Shown: positions 6,972 through 16,474 of the stretch, one piece after another
How the letters are laid out: every line of letters begins with the position of its first letter
Numbering within the stretch: position 1 is the first letter of the stretch
Assembly: GCA_021154885.1 (NCBI GenBank)
Contig: JAJKHS010000136.1
Span: 62,001-126,000 of the forward strand
DNA from: Thermoanaerobaculum sp.
GTDB lineage: Bacteria; Acidobacteriota; Thermoanaerobaculia; Multivoradales; UBA5704
Reading direction: 5' to 3'
Length of the DNA stretch: 64,000 bases
Notes under the pieces: generated by a model
Told to the model about the DNA's origin: nothing
Seen by the model: the letters and a program-made list of their open reading frames with translations, nothing else
Database searches by the model: none
Translations under genes and position numbers: made by a program

Positions 6972-8501
6972 ATGCTCGAACGCCTCCTGGAGCTGGGTAA
7001 GAGGGTGCTCGCCGAGAGCGACCTGGACCGCGTGCTCACGGCGGCGCTCGACGGCGTCATCGAGCTGTGCGGCGCCGAGCGAGGGATGATCCTGCTCTTC
7101 GACCCGCAAGAGCCGGAGGGCGAGGTGGTGGTGGAGACCGCCCGCAACCTCGCCCGGGAGGACATCGAGCGCCCGGAGTTCGAGGTCAGTCGCGGCATCC
7201 TGCGCAAGGTGCGCTCCTCGGGCGAGCCCTTCTGGCATCCCAACGTACTGGACGATCCAGCCCTGGGGAACCGGGCGAGCGTGCTGCGGCTGCTGATCCT
7301 GTCGGTGATCTGCCATCCCATCCGGGACGGCGGTCAGATCCTGGGCGTGGTCTACCTGGACAACCGCAGCGTCGAGGGGGTGTTCTCGGAGGAGACGGCC
7401 GGGCTGGTGGCGAGCTTCTCGGAATTCATCTCGCTGGCGGCCCGCAACGCTCTCGAGCGGCGGCGGTTGCAGCAGCACATCGGCGCCCTAGCGGAGGAGC
7501 TGCGCGGGCGCTACGACTTCGGGGCCATCGTCGGGCAGGACCCGGCGCTGCTGGCGGTGCTCAAGCTGATCTCCCAGGTGGCGGACTCGGACGCCACCAT
7601 CCTCATCCACGGCGAGAGCGGCACGGGCAAGGAACTGGTGGCCCGCGCTCTCCATTTCAACAGCCGGCGGCGGGCCAAGTCCTTCGTCCCCGTCAACTGC
7701 GGCGCCCTGCCCGAGAACCTCCTGGAGTCGGAGCTCTTCGGCCACGTGCGCGGTGCCTTCACCGGCGCGGTGGCGGACAACCCCGGCTGGTTCGAGCGCG
7801 CCGAGGGCGGCACGCTCCTCCTCGACGAGGTGGGAGAGCTGACGCCGCCCCTGCAGGTCAAGCTCCTGCGGGTTCTGGAGAATGGCGAGTACTCGCGGGT
7901 GGGTAGCACGCAGATCCGGCGCGCCGACGTGCGGGTCGTGTCGGCTACCAACCGCGACCTCGCCGACCTGGTGCGGGAGGGAAAGGTGCGGCGCGACTTC
8001 CTCTACCGGCTGAACGTGGTCGAGGTGCGGCTGCCGGCCGTGCGCGAGCGGCGGTCGGACCTGCCGCTGCTGCTGCGCCACTTCCTGGCGAAGCTGGCCG
8101 GCCGTCCGGGCGGCGGCGGCGGAAAGTCCAAGCGCCTGTCGTCGGAGGCCGAGGCTCTGCTCCTCGCCTATGACTATCCCGGCAACATTCGCGAGATGCA
8201 GAACCTGCTGCAGCGGGCCGTGCTGCTGGCCGAGGGGCCGCTCATCGAGCCGCGCCACCTGCCGGAGACCCTGCGCGAGCTGCGCCCGTTGCTACCGTTG
8301 GAGTCGGAGCCCGAGGCCTCCGGCTTCCGCGAGGCCAAGCAGCGGGTGGTGGAGCGCTTCGAGCGGGACTACGTCGCCCGCTGCCTGCGCGAGGCCCAGG
8401 GCAATATCAGCCAGGCGGCTAAGGCAGCGGGCATCGACTACAAGAACTTCTACACCAAAATGCAGCAGTACGGCATCGAGGCCGGGGCGTTCAAGGCTTA
8501 G
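6972..8501 (+). CDS. Sigma-54-dependent transcriptional activator with GAF sensor domain
   Basis: The protein has 509 residues. The N-terminal GAF-type sensor spans about residues 10-165. The AAA+ sigma-54 interaction domain begins near 185, with Walker A GESGTGKE at about 214-221, the sigma-54-contacting GAFTGA at 261-266, and Walker B in GGTLLLDEVGEL. The C-terminal Fis-type helix-turn-helix is ARCLREAQGNISQAAKAAGI followed by DYKNFYTKMQQYGI. There is no receiver domain, so activity is set by the GAF ligand or a partner, not by phosphorylation. The ATG at 6972 follows GAGGAAACC; an upstream in-frame GTG at 6882 would add 30 unlikely residues. Its targets are unknown. The gene overlaps the convergent S9 peptidase by 11 bases. 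Confidence 0.93.
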   Translation: MLERLLELGKRVLAESDLDRVLTAALDGVIELCGAERGMILLFDPQEPEGEVVVETARNLAREDIERPEFEVSRGILRKVRSSGEPFWHPNVLDDPALGNRASVLRLLILSVICHPIRDGGQILGVVYLDNRSVEGVFSEETAGLVASFSEFISLAARNALERRRLQQHIGALAEELRGRYDFGAIVGQDPALLAVLKLISQVADSDATILIHGESGTGKELVARALHFNSRRRAKSFVPVNCGALPENLLESELFGHVRGAFTGAVADNPGWFERAEGGTLLLDEVGELTPPLQVKLLRVLENGEYSRVGSTQIRRADVRVVSATNRDLADLVREGKVRRDFLYRLNVVEVRLPAVRERRSDLPLLLRHFLAKLAGRPGGGGGKSKRLSSEAEALLLAYDYPGNIREMQNLLQRAVLLAEGPLIEPRHLPETLRELRPLLPLESEPEASGFREAKQRVVERFERDYVARCLREAQGNISQAAKAAGIDYKNFYTKMQQYGIEAGAFKA

Positions 8502-11031
8502 CCCCCGGTTTACCGGCCGCCGCGTCCTTCGTCTCCCCCGGCCGGTTCTTCACATACGTGTCCAGCCAGCTCGAGCTCTCCCACAGCAGATGGAGGGCCG
8601 ATTCGCGGGCCCGGTAGCCGTGGCTTTCGAAGGGGAGCACCACCAGGCGGACCGTGGCGCCGTTCCCCTTGAGGGCGTTGTAGAAGCGGTCGCTCTGGAT
8701 GGGGTCGGTCCCCGGGTTGTTGTCGGCCTGGCCGTGGACGAGGAGCAGGGGGCGATGGACCTTGTCCGCGTAGAGGAAGGGGGACATCTTCATGTAGATG
8801 TCCGAGGCGTGCCAGAAGTCGCGCTCCTCCGACTGGAAACCGAACGGCGTCAGCGTGCGGTTGTAGGCGCCGCTCTCGGCGATGCCGGCGGCGAAGAGGT
8901 CGGAGTGGGCGAGCAGGTTGGCGGTGGTGAAGGCGCCATAGGAGTGGCCGCCGATGGCGATCCGCCGCGGATCGGCCACGCCGCGCTTCACCACCTCGTC
9001 CACCGCCGCCTTGGCCGAGGCCACGAGCTGGTCCACGTAGGTGTCGTTGGGCTCCTTGTCGCCCTCGCCGACGATGGGCAGGCTGGGATTGTCCAGCACG
9101 GCGTACCCTTGAGTGAGCCACACCAGGGGCGACGACCAGGAGGCGCGGGCGAAGCGGTACGGCGAGCTGGTCACCTGGCCGGCGGCGCTGGCGCTCTTGA
9201 ACTCCTGGGGATAGGCCCACATCACCAGCGGCAGCGGCCCGTCCGCGGGCTTCCAGCCGGCCGGCGTGTAGAGCGTGCCGGTGAGCTGGACGCCGTCCGT
9301 CCGGGCATAGCGCAGCAGCTCCTTGTGGATGCCCAGGAGCTGCGGCGTGGGGTGGGGGAAATGGGTGAGCTGGCGCAGCTTGCCGGTCTTCAGGTCGCGG
9401 ACGAACCAGTTGGGCGGCTCCTCGACCGCCTCACGGCGCACCAGGACGTAGCGCCCCGCGGCGTCCAGGAGCTGCGTCGGATCCTCGAACCAGGGCGCCT
9501 CCGAGCGGAACAGGCGCCGCGGCTTCTTCGTTGCCAGATCGAGCGCGTCGAGGAACGGACGGTCCCCCTCGGTCGAGGCGCCGAGGCCGGCGAGGAAGAT
9601 CGTCCGGCCGCCTTCCGCGGTCTGGATCACCACGCGGCCCCAGGCGTTGGCGACCGTCAGCGGCTCGCCGGGATCGGAGTAGCGGTCCTCGAAGGAGCGG
9701 TCGAAGAGGAGCTCCGGTTTTGACTTTTCGCCGGCGCCGGGGCGGACGATCCAGGTGCGGGTGCGGCGCGTCTTCCACCACCTCTCGGACACCAGGGCGA
9801 GGCCGTCGTCACCCCAATTGACGCCCTCGAAACGGAACCCGAGGGTCACCAGCGGCGTGGGATCGCCCTGGAACGGGGCGGCGAGCGTGAGCACCCGGTC
9901 GCGCTCTTTGGCCTCGCGGCCGGCGTCGCCGCCGTCCAGGGCCTCCACCCAGGCGAGGGTGGCCGGGGCGTCTTCGCGCCACGAGAGGTCCCGCGGTCCG
10001 GTGCCGACGCTGCCGAAGGTGATGGGGATCTCCTCCTGGAGAGGCAGGTCGGCGACGGTGCGGACGACGTGCCCCTCCAGGTCCCACACCTCGCTGCGAT
10101 GGGGGAAACGGTTGGCGGGCACCAGGTAGGAGAACGGCTTGTGAAGCGTCTCCACCAGCAGATTGCGGCCGTCAGGCGACGGCGAGACGCTCGCCACCAG
10201 CCCCGGCCGGCCGAGGGGGGTGACCTGGCCGTCGGGCGCGATGCGGGCCACCTGCGAGGTCAGGTAGTACTCGAACAGGGCCTCGTCATAGGCGCTCTTG
10301 AGGAGGTCCTGATAGGTCCGCGCCGGCGCCATCTTGCCGCGGTTCTCCTGCAGGACGGGGCCCGCCGGCACCGCCGGGGCTGCGGGCTCGGGGCCCTGGT
10401 CCGCCACCAGGAGGGTGGCCACCAGGGAGCCCTCGCGCAGCCATTGCGGCGACGTGCCGGCGGACAGGTTGAGACGCAATGTCTGCGCGCTGCCCAGCCG
10501 GTGCGCCTGGCCCGTCGCCACCTCGGCGACCCAGAGCTCGATGCCTTCGGCACCGGTGTTGGTGAAGGCGAAGCGGGCGCCGTCCGGCGAGAAATGAACG
10601 TTCTCGATCCGCGCGCCGTCCGGCAGGCCCACGATTTTGCGCTCCGCGAGGTCCGAGAGACGCAGCAGGCGCAGCCCCGTGGCAAAGCCCGCGCGGCTCG
10701 GTCCGTGGCTGCGCGGCCGGATGCGCAGCCCGCCCAGGCGCAGCTCCCGCTCCGCCAGCTCGGCGATGGGCGGCAGGCTGGGCAGGTCGAGCAGCAGCAT
10801 CCACTCCCGCCGGGGATCGAGGCGCACGCCGGGAGTCGGCGGCGCGTCCACCAGGGCCACCAGGGCCGGCGCCGGCGTGCGGTAGAGGCTGGCGGTGCTG
10901 TCCGCAGTGTTCGCGGACGTGGGCGTCGTGGGCGCGGTGGCGGCGTGAACGGCGAGGGTGGGGGCCAGGGCGAGCAGCAGGAGCAACGCGAGTAGCCCGG
11001 CGCAGGACTTGGCGAATCGTGGGGAAGGCAT
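8491..11031 (-). CDS. Secreted S9-family (prolyl oligopeptidase-like) serine peptidase
   Basis: The protein has about 846 residues with a signal peptide (a basic start, then LLALLLLLALAPTLAVHA), so it is exported. The middle is a beta-propeller-like region with sequences such as VHFSPDGARFAFTNTG. The C-terminal alpha/beta-hydrolase domain carries nucleophile Ser about 697 in IAIGGHSYGAFTTA, the acid in LLVHGQADNNPGTD, and His in FESHGYRARES. The layout and these motifs match the glutamyl endopeptidase / acylaminoacyl peptidase branch of family S9. Two ATGs are 6 bases apart. The ribosome-binding AGGAGG is immediately before the first and 6 bases before the second, so I place the start at 11031, not 11037. 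Role inferred: periplasmic or extracellular peptide degradation. Confidence 0.9.
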   Translation of the reverse strand: MPSPRFAKSCAGLLALLLLLALAPTLAVHAATAPTTPTSANTADSTASLYRTPAPALVALVDAPPTPGVRLDPRREWMLLLDLPSLPPIAELAERELRLGGLRIRPRSHGPSRAGFATGLRLLRLSDLAERKIVGLPDGARIENVHFSPDGARFAFTNTGAEGIELWVAEVATGQAHRLGSAQTLRLNLSAGTSPQWLREGSLVATLLVADQGPEPAAPAVPAGPVLQENRGKMAPARTYQDLLKSAYDEALFEYYLTSQVARIAPDGQVTPLGRPGLVASVSPSPDGRNLLVETLHKPFSYLVPANRFPHRSEVWDLEGHVVRTVADLPLQEEIPITFGSVGTGPRDLSWREDAPATLAWVEALDGGDAGREAKERDRVLTLAAPFQGDPTPLVTLGFRFEGVNWGDDGLALVSERWWKTRRTRTWIVRPGAGEKSKPELLFDRSFEDRYSDPGEPLTVANAWGRVVIQTAEGGRTIFLAGLGASTEGDRPFLDALDLATKKPRRLFRSEAPWFEDPTQLLDAAGRYVLVRREAVEEPPNWFVRDLKTGKLRQLTHFPHPTPQLLGIHKELLRYARTDGVQLTGTLYTPAGWKPADGPLPLVMWAYPQEFKSASAAGQVTSSPYRFARASWSSPLVWLTQGYAVLDNPSLPIVGEGDKEPNDTYVDQLVASAKAAVDEVVKRGVADPRRIAIGGHSYGAFTTANLLAHSDLFAAGIAESGAYNRTLTPFGFQSEERDFWHASDIYMKMSPFLYADKVHRPLLLVHGQADNNPGTDPIQSDRFYNALKGNGATVRLVVLPFESHGYRARESALHLLWESSSWLDTYVKNRPGETKDAAAGKPGAKP

Positions 11032-11143
11032 CTCCATCCTCCTCTTTCTTTCTCTTCAGCGACGGCTCTATCCTACCGGATCTCGACGAGACTCAACAAG
11101 ATCCTCGGTACAGTGTCTGAGCTGAGACGGTGGCGGAGAGAAC

Positions 11144-14100
11144 ATGAGGTTGAAAGTGCTGCGGAAAAAATGGGTGGATCTTCTGAATCCCCGAATCGCG
11201 AGGGGTCTCAACCGCCTCGGCCTCACCCGCCTCGAGCGCGGCGAGTACCCGGAGGCCGTCGACTGTTTTGAGAAGGCTCTTCAGTTGCTGGAAGTAAAGG
11301 AGACCGTCTCACCGGACAGGGTCGCCGAAATATTGACCAATCTTGGAGAGGCTTATCGTTTGCAGGGCCGGTATCAGAATGCGGAGAGTGCCCTCGAGCG
11401 GGCCCTGTCCCTGTTCAGGTCCTCAGGACTGGAGATGGCTGAGCCGCTGAACAATCTTGGACTGGTCCGCTTCGAGAGGGGACGGCTCAAGGAGGCAGAG
11501 GAGCTGCTGGCGCAAGCGGTCGAAATCTGGCGGACGAAGAACGGAAACCGGGATCCGGAGTATGCCAGGGGTCTGATGAACCTGGGCCGTGTCCTGCAAG
11601 TCGAAGGCGAGCACGGCCAGGCCAGGAAGCTCCTCGAAGAGGCGGCCGAGGTGCTGCGCAGCCTCGGAATGGAATCGGATCGTTGGTACGCCGTGTGCGT
11701 CAACAACCTGGCCGAACTCTATTCGGCGCTGGGCAACCTGCGGGCCGCCGCGCGCTTCTATGCGGAGGCGGTGACGGTGATCCGGCAGTCCCTGGGGGAG
11801 AAGCACATCGATTACTACCGCAGCCTCGGCAATCTCGGGCTGTGCATGACAAGACTTGGTGACTACCACAGAGCTGAGCCCTACTTGGAGGCGGCCGGCG
11901 AAGCCTTCCGCCAAGCCCTCGGTGCGGAGCATCTGGACCTGGCTCGGGTCCTCGAGGCCCTCGGTATCGTCTATGTCGAAACGAAGCGGTTCCAGCAGGC
12001 CAAATCGGTGATTTGGGAGGCGTTTTCCATTTTCGACAGGAAGGTTGGAGAACGGCACTTCAGCTCAATTATGAATCTCCAGAACCTCGCGGCGCTATAC
12101 GGTTTCCTGGGCCGTAACGAGATTGCTGAGCCGCTACAGCGGGAGGCGGAGGTCCTCGCCCGCGAGGTGCTGGGTGAAACACACCCTTCGTATGCGATGG
12201 TGCTGACCAGTCTGGGGGCGCTCCTGGCCACCCGGGGACAGCTCGACGAAGCGCAGGCGATCTTCGAGCACGATGCGAGCGTTGAAGACCGACGGATCGC
12301 CTTGATCTCGGCGACCAGCTCGGAGCCCCAGCGCGCCGCGTATCTTGCGGCCTCACGGATACGCTTCTGGTTGTACGTCTCCTTCATTCTCTGGCGCCGC
12401 CTGCAGTGCCCCGCTTCGCGGCGCCAGGCCATGGACCTCGTTCTGCGGCGCAAGGCCATGGGGGCCGAGGCGCTCCTGACCCAGTGGACGACGTTGCTCG
12501 CCGGTCACCACCCGCAGCTCAAGAAACGGCTCGATTGGCTCCTGATGACCCGGCAATGGACGGCTGAGACCATGCTGTCGGGCCCTGGCGCCCGCAGCCC
12601 AGAAGAGCATTGGGACCTGCTGGCGAGGATGCAGGACAGTCAGGATCGAATGGAGACGGACCTGGTGAACGAGATCCCGGAGATGCGCCTCCAAGAGACT
12701 TTCCTGGGAGCCTCGACGGCGGCGGTGGCCGCGGCCCTCCCGGCAGGCTCGGCGCTCGTCGAGATCGTGCACATGCCGGTCCACGACTTCGAAGCCGTCC
12801 TGGCTTTGGGCGGGGAATTGTGGTCCTCGCCACGCTACCTCGCATTCGTGCTGCATGCCGGGATGCCAGACGACGTCCAGTTGATCGATCTCGGGGACGC
12901 GAAGGAGATCGACGACAGGATCACGGCATTCCGGCTCTGGGTCACCGGCGCCAAGGGAGAGAGGGAATTCTTCGATGAGGCCGAGGAGCTTGCCAAGCTG
13001 GCGGACCCAGGAGGGGAATTACGGGAACGGGTGTTCGATCCTCTCCTGCCAGCTTTGAAGGAGAGCCGGCGCCTCATCATCGCGGCCGATGGCGAGCTCT
13101 ACCGTCTTCCCGTGGAAGTTCTTCCCCTGGAACGAGGCGGGCGGCTGATCGACGAGTACGTCGTCAGTTATGTATCCGTGGGAAGGGACGTGCTGCGCTT
13201 TGGGCGTGAGCCGCGCCTGAGCCCGCAACATTCGTTGGTGATCGCCGATCCTGATTTCGATCTCTCCGCTCCCGCGGGGCAGAATCCTCCGGCTTCAGAG
13301 GACGACTCGGACCGGGATTTGGAAGATCTGGAGCGGGGCCCCAGGTTCGCTCGCCTCTCGGGTACGGAGGCCGAAGGACGCCGCGTTGCAGAGCTGCTGG
13401 GCGTCGACCCCTGGCTCGGGCCCGCTGCCCTCGAAGGCAGATTGAAGCACTGGCTCCGTGACCAGGGATCGCCCCGCATCCTTCACCTGGCCACTCATGG
13501 TTTCTTTCGGGAGAATGGTGAACAGTTGGTGCCGGGAGCCGATCTCACCCGGCTGCCCTTGCAGGTGAACGAGAACCCGCTTCTGCGCTCCGGCATCGCC
13601 CTCGCCGGCGCCAATACCCGTTTGCGGCGAGGGCCTCTGCCCGCGGAAGCTGAGGACGGTTTTCTCTTGGCGGAAGACATCGCTGGCCTGAACTTCCTGG
13701 ACACTGAGATGGTGGTCCTGTCGGCCTGCAAGACCGGGCTGGGCGAGGTCGAGGTGGGAGAGGGAGTCCTGGGCCTGCAGCGCTCGTTCGCCCTGGCCGG
13801 AGCCCGGACGCTGGTGATGAGCCTTTGGAAGGTGCCGGACCGCGAGACCAGGGAGCTGATGGAGGAGTTCTATCTACGCATCCTCCAGGGTGAGCCGCGA
13901 GTGGAGGCTCTGCGGGGGGCACAGCTTGCTCTCCAATCCCGTCATCCCCATCCCTACTACTGGGGGGCCTTCATCTGCCAGGGTTTTCCAGGACCTCTGG
14001 AGAAGAGATCCGAGCTGCGCCCGCGACGACCCGGACGGCGTAGCCCTACCCGCCCGCGATCCGGCGCAGGGCCTCTTCGGCGGCGCGGCGGACGCCGGGG

Positions 14101-14170
14101 CTCGGGTCGTCCAGCCGGGCGGTCAGCGGGCCGGCCGCGGCCGCCGCCCGGGTCTGCCCCAGGATCTTGA
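11144..14170 (+). CDS. TPR-CHAT domain protein (caspase-like protease)
   Basis: The protein has 1008 residues. The N-terminal half is tetratricopeptide repeats of about 42 residues (for example LNRLGLTRLERGEYPEAVD, ALERALSLFRS, YARGLMNLGRVLQVEG) as in kinesin-light-chain-type scaffolds. The C-terminal third is a CHAT domain (caspase/HetF-associated) with catalytic His785 in LHLATHGFF and Cys862 in VVLSACKTGLGE, and the typical ending PYYWGAFICQGF. CHAT proteins are clan CD proteases; some act in antiphage or cell-death systems such as gRAMP-CHAT. The frame runs about 45 residues past the CHAT end, through a Pro/Arg-rich tail that is antisense to the convergent NACHT gene (125-bp overlap), as if its original stop were lost. 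Neighbour context suggests pairing with that ATPase, but this is inference. Confidence 0.92.
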   Translation: MRLKVLRKKWVDLLNPRIARGLNRLGLTRLERGEYPEAVDCFEKALQLLEVKETVSPDRVAEILTNLGEAYRLQGRYQNAESALERALSLFRSSGLEMAEPLNNLGLVRFERGRLKEAEELLAQAVEIWRTKNGNRDPEYARGLMNLGRVLQVEGEHGQARKLLEEAAEVLRSLGMESDRWYAVCVNNLAELYSALGNLRAAARFYAEAVTVIRQSLGEKHIDYYRSLGNLGLCMTRLGDYHRAEPYLEAAGEAFRQALGAEHLDLARVLEALGIVYVETKRFQQAKSVIWEAFSIFDRKVGERHFSSIMNLQNLAALYGFLGRNEIAEPLQREAEVLAREVLGETHPSYAMVLTSLGALLATRGQLDEAQAIFEHDASVEDRRIALISATSSEPQRAAYLAASRIRFWLYVSFILWRRLQCPASRRQAMDLVLRRKAMGAEALLTQWTTLLAGHHPQLKKRLDWLLMTRQWTAETMLSGPGARSPEEHWDLLARMQDSQDRMETDLVNEIPEMRLQETFLGASTAAVAAALPAGSALVEIVHMPVHDFEAVLALGGELWSSPRYLAFVLHAGMPDDVQLIDLGDAKEIDDRITAFRLWVTGAKGEREFFDEAEELAKLADPGGELRERVFDPLLPALKESRRLIIAADGELYRLPVEVLPLERGGRLIDEYVVSYVSVGRDVLRFGREPRLSPQHSLVIADPDFDLSAPAGQNPPASEDDSDRDLEDLERGPRFARLSGTEAEGRRVAELLGVDPWLGPAALEGRLKHWLRDQGSPRILHLATHGFFRENGEQLVPGADLTRLPLQVNENPLLRSGIALAGANTRLRRGPLPAEAEDGFLLAEDIAGLNFLDTEMVVLSACKTGLGEVEVGEGVLGLQRSFALAGARTLVMSLWKVPDRETRELMEEFYLRILQGEPRVEALRGAQLALQSRHPHPYYWGAFICQGFPGPLEKRSELRPRRPGRRSPTRPRSGAGPLRRRGGRRGSGRPAGRSAGRPRPPPGSAPGS

Positions 14171-16292
14171 TCAGGCACCACGCGGCCCCGGCGTCGAGGT
14201 CCGGGCGGGCCACCAGTTCGACGATGCGATCGAGCTCCGCCGCAGTGGGCCGCCACGCTACCGCCTCCTGATGCCGGCCGAGGAGCGAGTAGAGCGCCCA
14301 GGCCGCGGCATGCGCCGCTGCCGGCCTCCCCGCGAGGAGGGGGAGCAGACGGCTGGCCATCTCCGCGGGAGTGGCGACATCGGCGATGAACGACGAAGCC
14401 ATCACCTCCAAGGCCAGGGTCACATCCTCCTCCTCCGGGGTCGGAGGACGCAGGACGATCGGCGGCGGATCGGCCTGGGAAGAGCTCTCGCCGCGCATTG
14501 CCAGGGACGTCACGAGCATCTTCACGACGAAGCCGAGGCTCCAGCGTTCCTCCGCTCCCCGCGCCAGGAGCTCCCTGACCAGGGCGAGCTTCAAGGGCTC
14601 GACCCAGCGGGAGTCCGCCAGGGCGAGGACCGCCTCGTCGAGGCTCGTCGGCCAGAGGGCGTTGCCGTCCTTCCTGCCGACGTGGCGGGCGAGGCTGGCG
14701 AGGGTCTCCCAGGCCGTAGCCTCGCCGGTTTCGATCTCGTCGGCGAGGCAGAGAGCCGCGAGCACGGCCCGGGTGCGGTCCGCCACGCCGGCGGCCTCGC
14801 CGGCCCCGCTGGCGAGCGGGCGTAGCAGGGCCGACAGGACTTCGCCAGCTTCCCTGCCCAGGCCGGCGATGCAGAGGCGGATCGGCTCCTGCCAGTGCTG
14901 AGTCCTCCCGGTGAGAGCCCGAATCTTTTCCGCCAGGCCCATTCCGGGCTCGCGGCCGGGGTAGTGGCCGTCGACCAACGCGCGGGCCGCCAGGTACTCT
15001 TGAAACGTCGGGTGACAGAATTCGAAAACCGGAACGTCCATGCCCTGGTGTCGGCGCTCTCCCGATCGGCGCAGGATCCCCGTGCGCTCCTCCACGCAGC
15101 GGAGGAAGTCCGCGGCGGAGTGGGCCCGCACCGGGTGTCCCTCCGGCAACTCGCCGCGCAGGGCGTCCAGGAGCGCGAAGATCTCAGTCTCAGAGAGCTG
15201 CTGCTCGCCGCGGTCGCACAGGGCATAGGCCAGGTATTCGAGCTGGGGCAGGGATTCCCGGACCTCGAGCGGCCCACCGAGATCGGCACGCCACTTGAGC
15301 AGTGTCTGAATCACCTCCCGGTACAGGTCGGCCCGGCGCTGGGGGAGGTGGCCCACCTGGGGGATGACCAACGTCATGATCGTGAGGAGCATCGGGTTGC
15401 CGGCGAGCCGGTCGATGCGAGGGGTGCTGTGGATTTCGCGGATCAGCTCCGCGGCCCTCGTCTGACGGCGCTCCGGGTTGGATTCCATCAAGCCGTACCA
15501 ACGGTGAACGAAGGACTCTTTCTCCTCTCTCGCGAGCTCGGCCAGGGTGGCGTGCTCGAAGCCACGCCCCAGGCGGAAGCCCAATTCGCGGTAGCCCGCC
15601 GGCCGGGAGGTCACCACGATCCGTGCCCGTGGATGAGCGAGGGCGATCTGCTCGATCTGCCGGGCGAAGCCGGCGCGGTCCGGCAGGCCGCCGATCGCGT
15701 CCATGCCGTCGAAGAGGAGAAGGACCTCCCCCTGTTTCAGGCGCTGGTCCAGCCGTGGCAGGAGCGACTCGGTTTCGCTCTCGCCCATCTCCGCCTTCCT
15801 CAGAGTGTGCCGCAGGATGTCGTGGAGCGACCCTGCAAGGCTGGCGGCATCGAGGTTCCGACAGGAGACGAGCACCGGCAGGAGGTGCTCGAAGCGCAGC
15901 GTCGCGATGTCGGGGAAACCGGCCCAGACCTTGAGCGACTGCGTCTGCAGCAGGTAGGCGGTGGCCAGCCAGCGCAGGAGGGTCGATTTACCGGTGCCCG
16001 GAGCGCCCAGGACGACGAGCCGGCGTGCTGCGGTGAGCCGGTCGCCGATGGGCGAGCGGCGGCTCTCCAACTCGCCAAGGTCCATCGCGGGGGTGGAGTG
16101 GTTGGCGGCGATCACGGTCTTGATGCGCAGTGGAGTGTAGAGTCGCCGAAGGTCCGGCCTCAGGGACAGCCGGCCGCGGGTATCCGGCAGGCCGGCGGGA
16201 TCGAGCCGGCTGACGGTCCGCAGGGTCAGCTCCCGATAGCGGCGCTCGGCGGCCTCGGCGGGGTCCTCGGCGCCTCGAAGCTCGTTGGCCAA
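14046..16292 (-). CDS. NACHT-family STAND ATPase with C-terminal HEAT-like repeats
   Basis: The protein has 748 residues. A short N-terminal helical segment (1-85) shows no recognised effector. The NACHT ATPase follows: Walker A GAPGTGKS at 96-103, Walker B VLLLFDGMDAIGG with acids at 195 and 198, sensor region RIVVTSRPAGY, and the winged-helix end FCHPTFQEYLAARAL that marks NACHT proteins. The last 300 residues are helical repeats, and the final one (LTARLDDPSPGVRRAAEEAL) is a clear HEAT motif. The start is TTG preceded by GGAGAAAGAGA. NACHT proteins are NLR-like sensors, and many bacterial ones give phage resistance. Lacking its own effector domain, this one may work with another protein, and the convergent CHAT gene is the obvious candidate. 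That link is inference. Confidence 0.9.
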   Translation of the reverse strand: MANELRGAEDPAEAAERRYRELTLRTVSRLDPAGLPDTRGRLSLRPDLRRLYTPLRIKTVIAANHSTPAMDLGELESRRSPIGDRLTAARRLVVLGAPGTGKSTLLRWLATAYLLQTQSLKVWAGFPDIATLRFEHLLPVLVSCRNLDAASLAGSLHDILRHTLRKAEMGESETESLLPRLDQRLKQGEVLLLFDGMDAIGGLPDRAGFARQIEQIALAHPRARIVVTSRPAGYRELGFRLGRGFEHATLAELAREEKESFVHRWYGLMESNPERRQTRAAELIREIHSTPRIDRLAGNPMLLTIMTLVIPQVGHLPQRRADLYREVIQTLLKWRADLGGPLEVRESLPQLEYLAYALCDRGEQQLSETEIFALLDALRGELPEGHPVRAHSAADFLRCVEERTGILRRSGERRHQGMDVPVFEFCHPTFQEYLAARALVDGHYPGREPGMGLAEKIRALTGRTQHWQEPIRLCIAGLGREAGEVLSALLRPLASGAGEAAGVADRTRAVLAALCLADEIETGEATAWETLASLARHVGRKDGNALWPTSLDEAVLALADSRWVEPLKLALVRELLARGAEERWSLGFVVKMLVTSLAMRGESSSQADPPPIVLRPPTPEEEDVTLALEVMASSFIADVATPAEMASRLLPLLAGRPAAAHAAAWALYSLLGRHQEAVAWRPTAAELDRIVELVARPDLDAGAAWCLIKILGQTRAAAAAGPLTARLDDPSPGVRRAAEEALRRIAGG

Positions 16293-16474
16293 TCTCTTTC
16301 TCCACAGTTGGGAGGGCGATTCTAGCGCGTTGACCGCCGAGATGGCCCAGCCCGAAGGGGTACCGCCGCCCGGGCCTTACCCTACCTTCTCCCAGGCCCT
16401 CTGACAAAGCAGTCTTGGGGTATGCTTTCCGGGGGCCCGAATTGCGGGCTCCGCTCTCTTTTTCGAAGGCTGCG

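Noticed and set aside
14895-16325. Plus-strand 476-codon frame across the NACHT gene
   Set aside because: It is antisense to the NACHT ATPase, whose Walker and helix motifs are intact on the minus strand.
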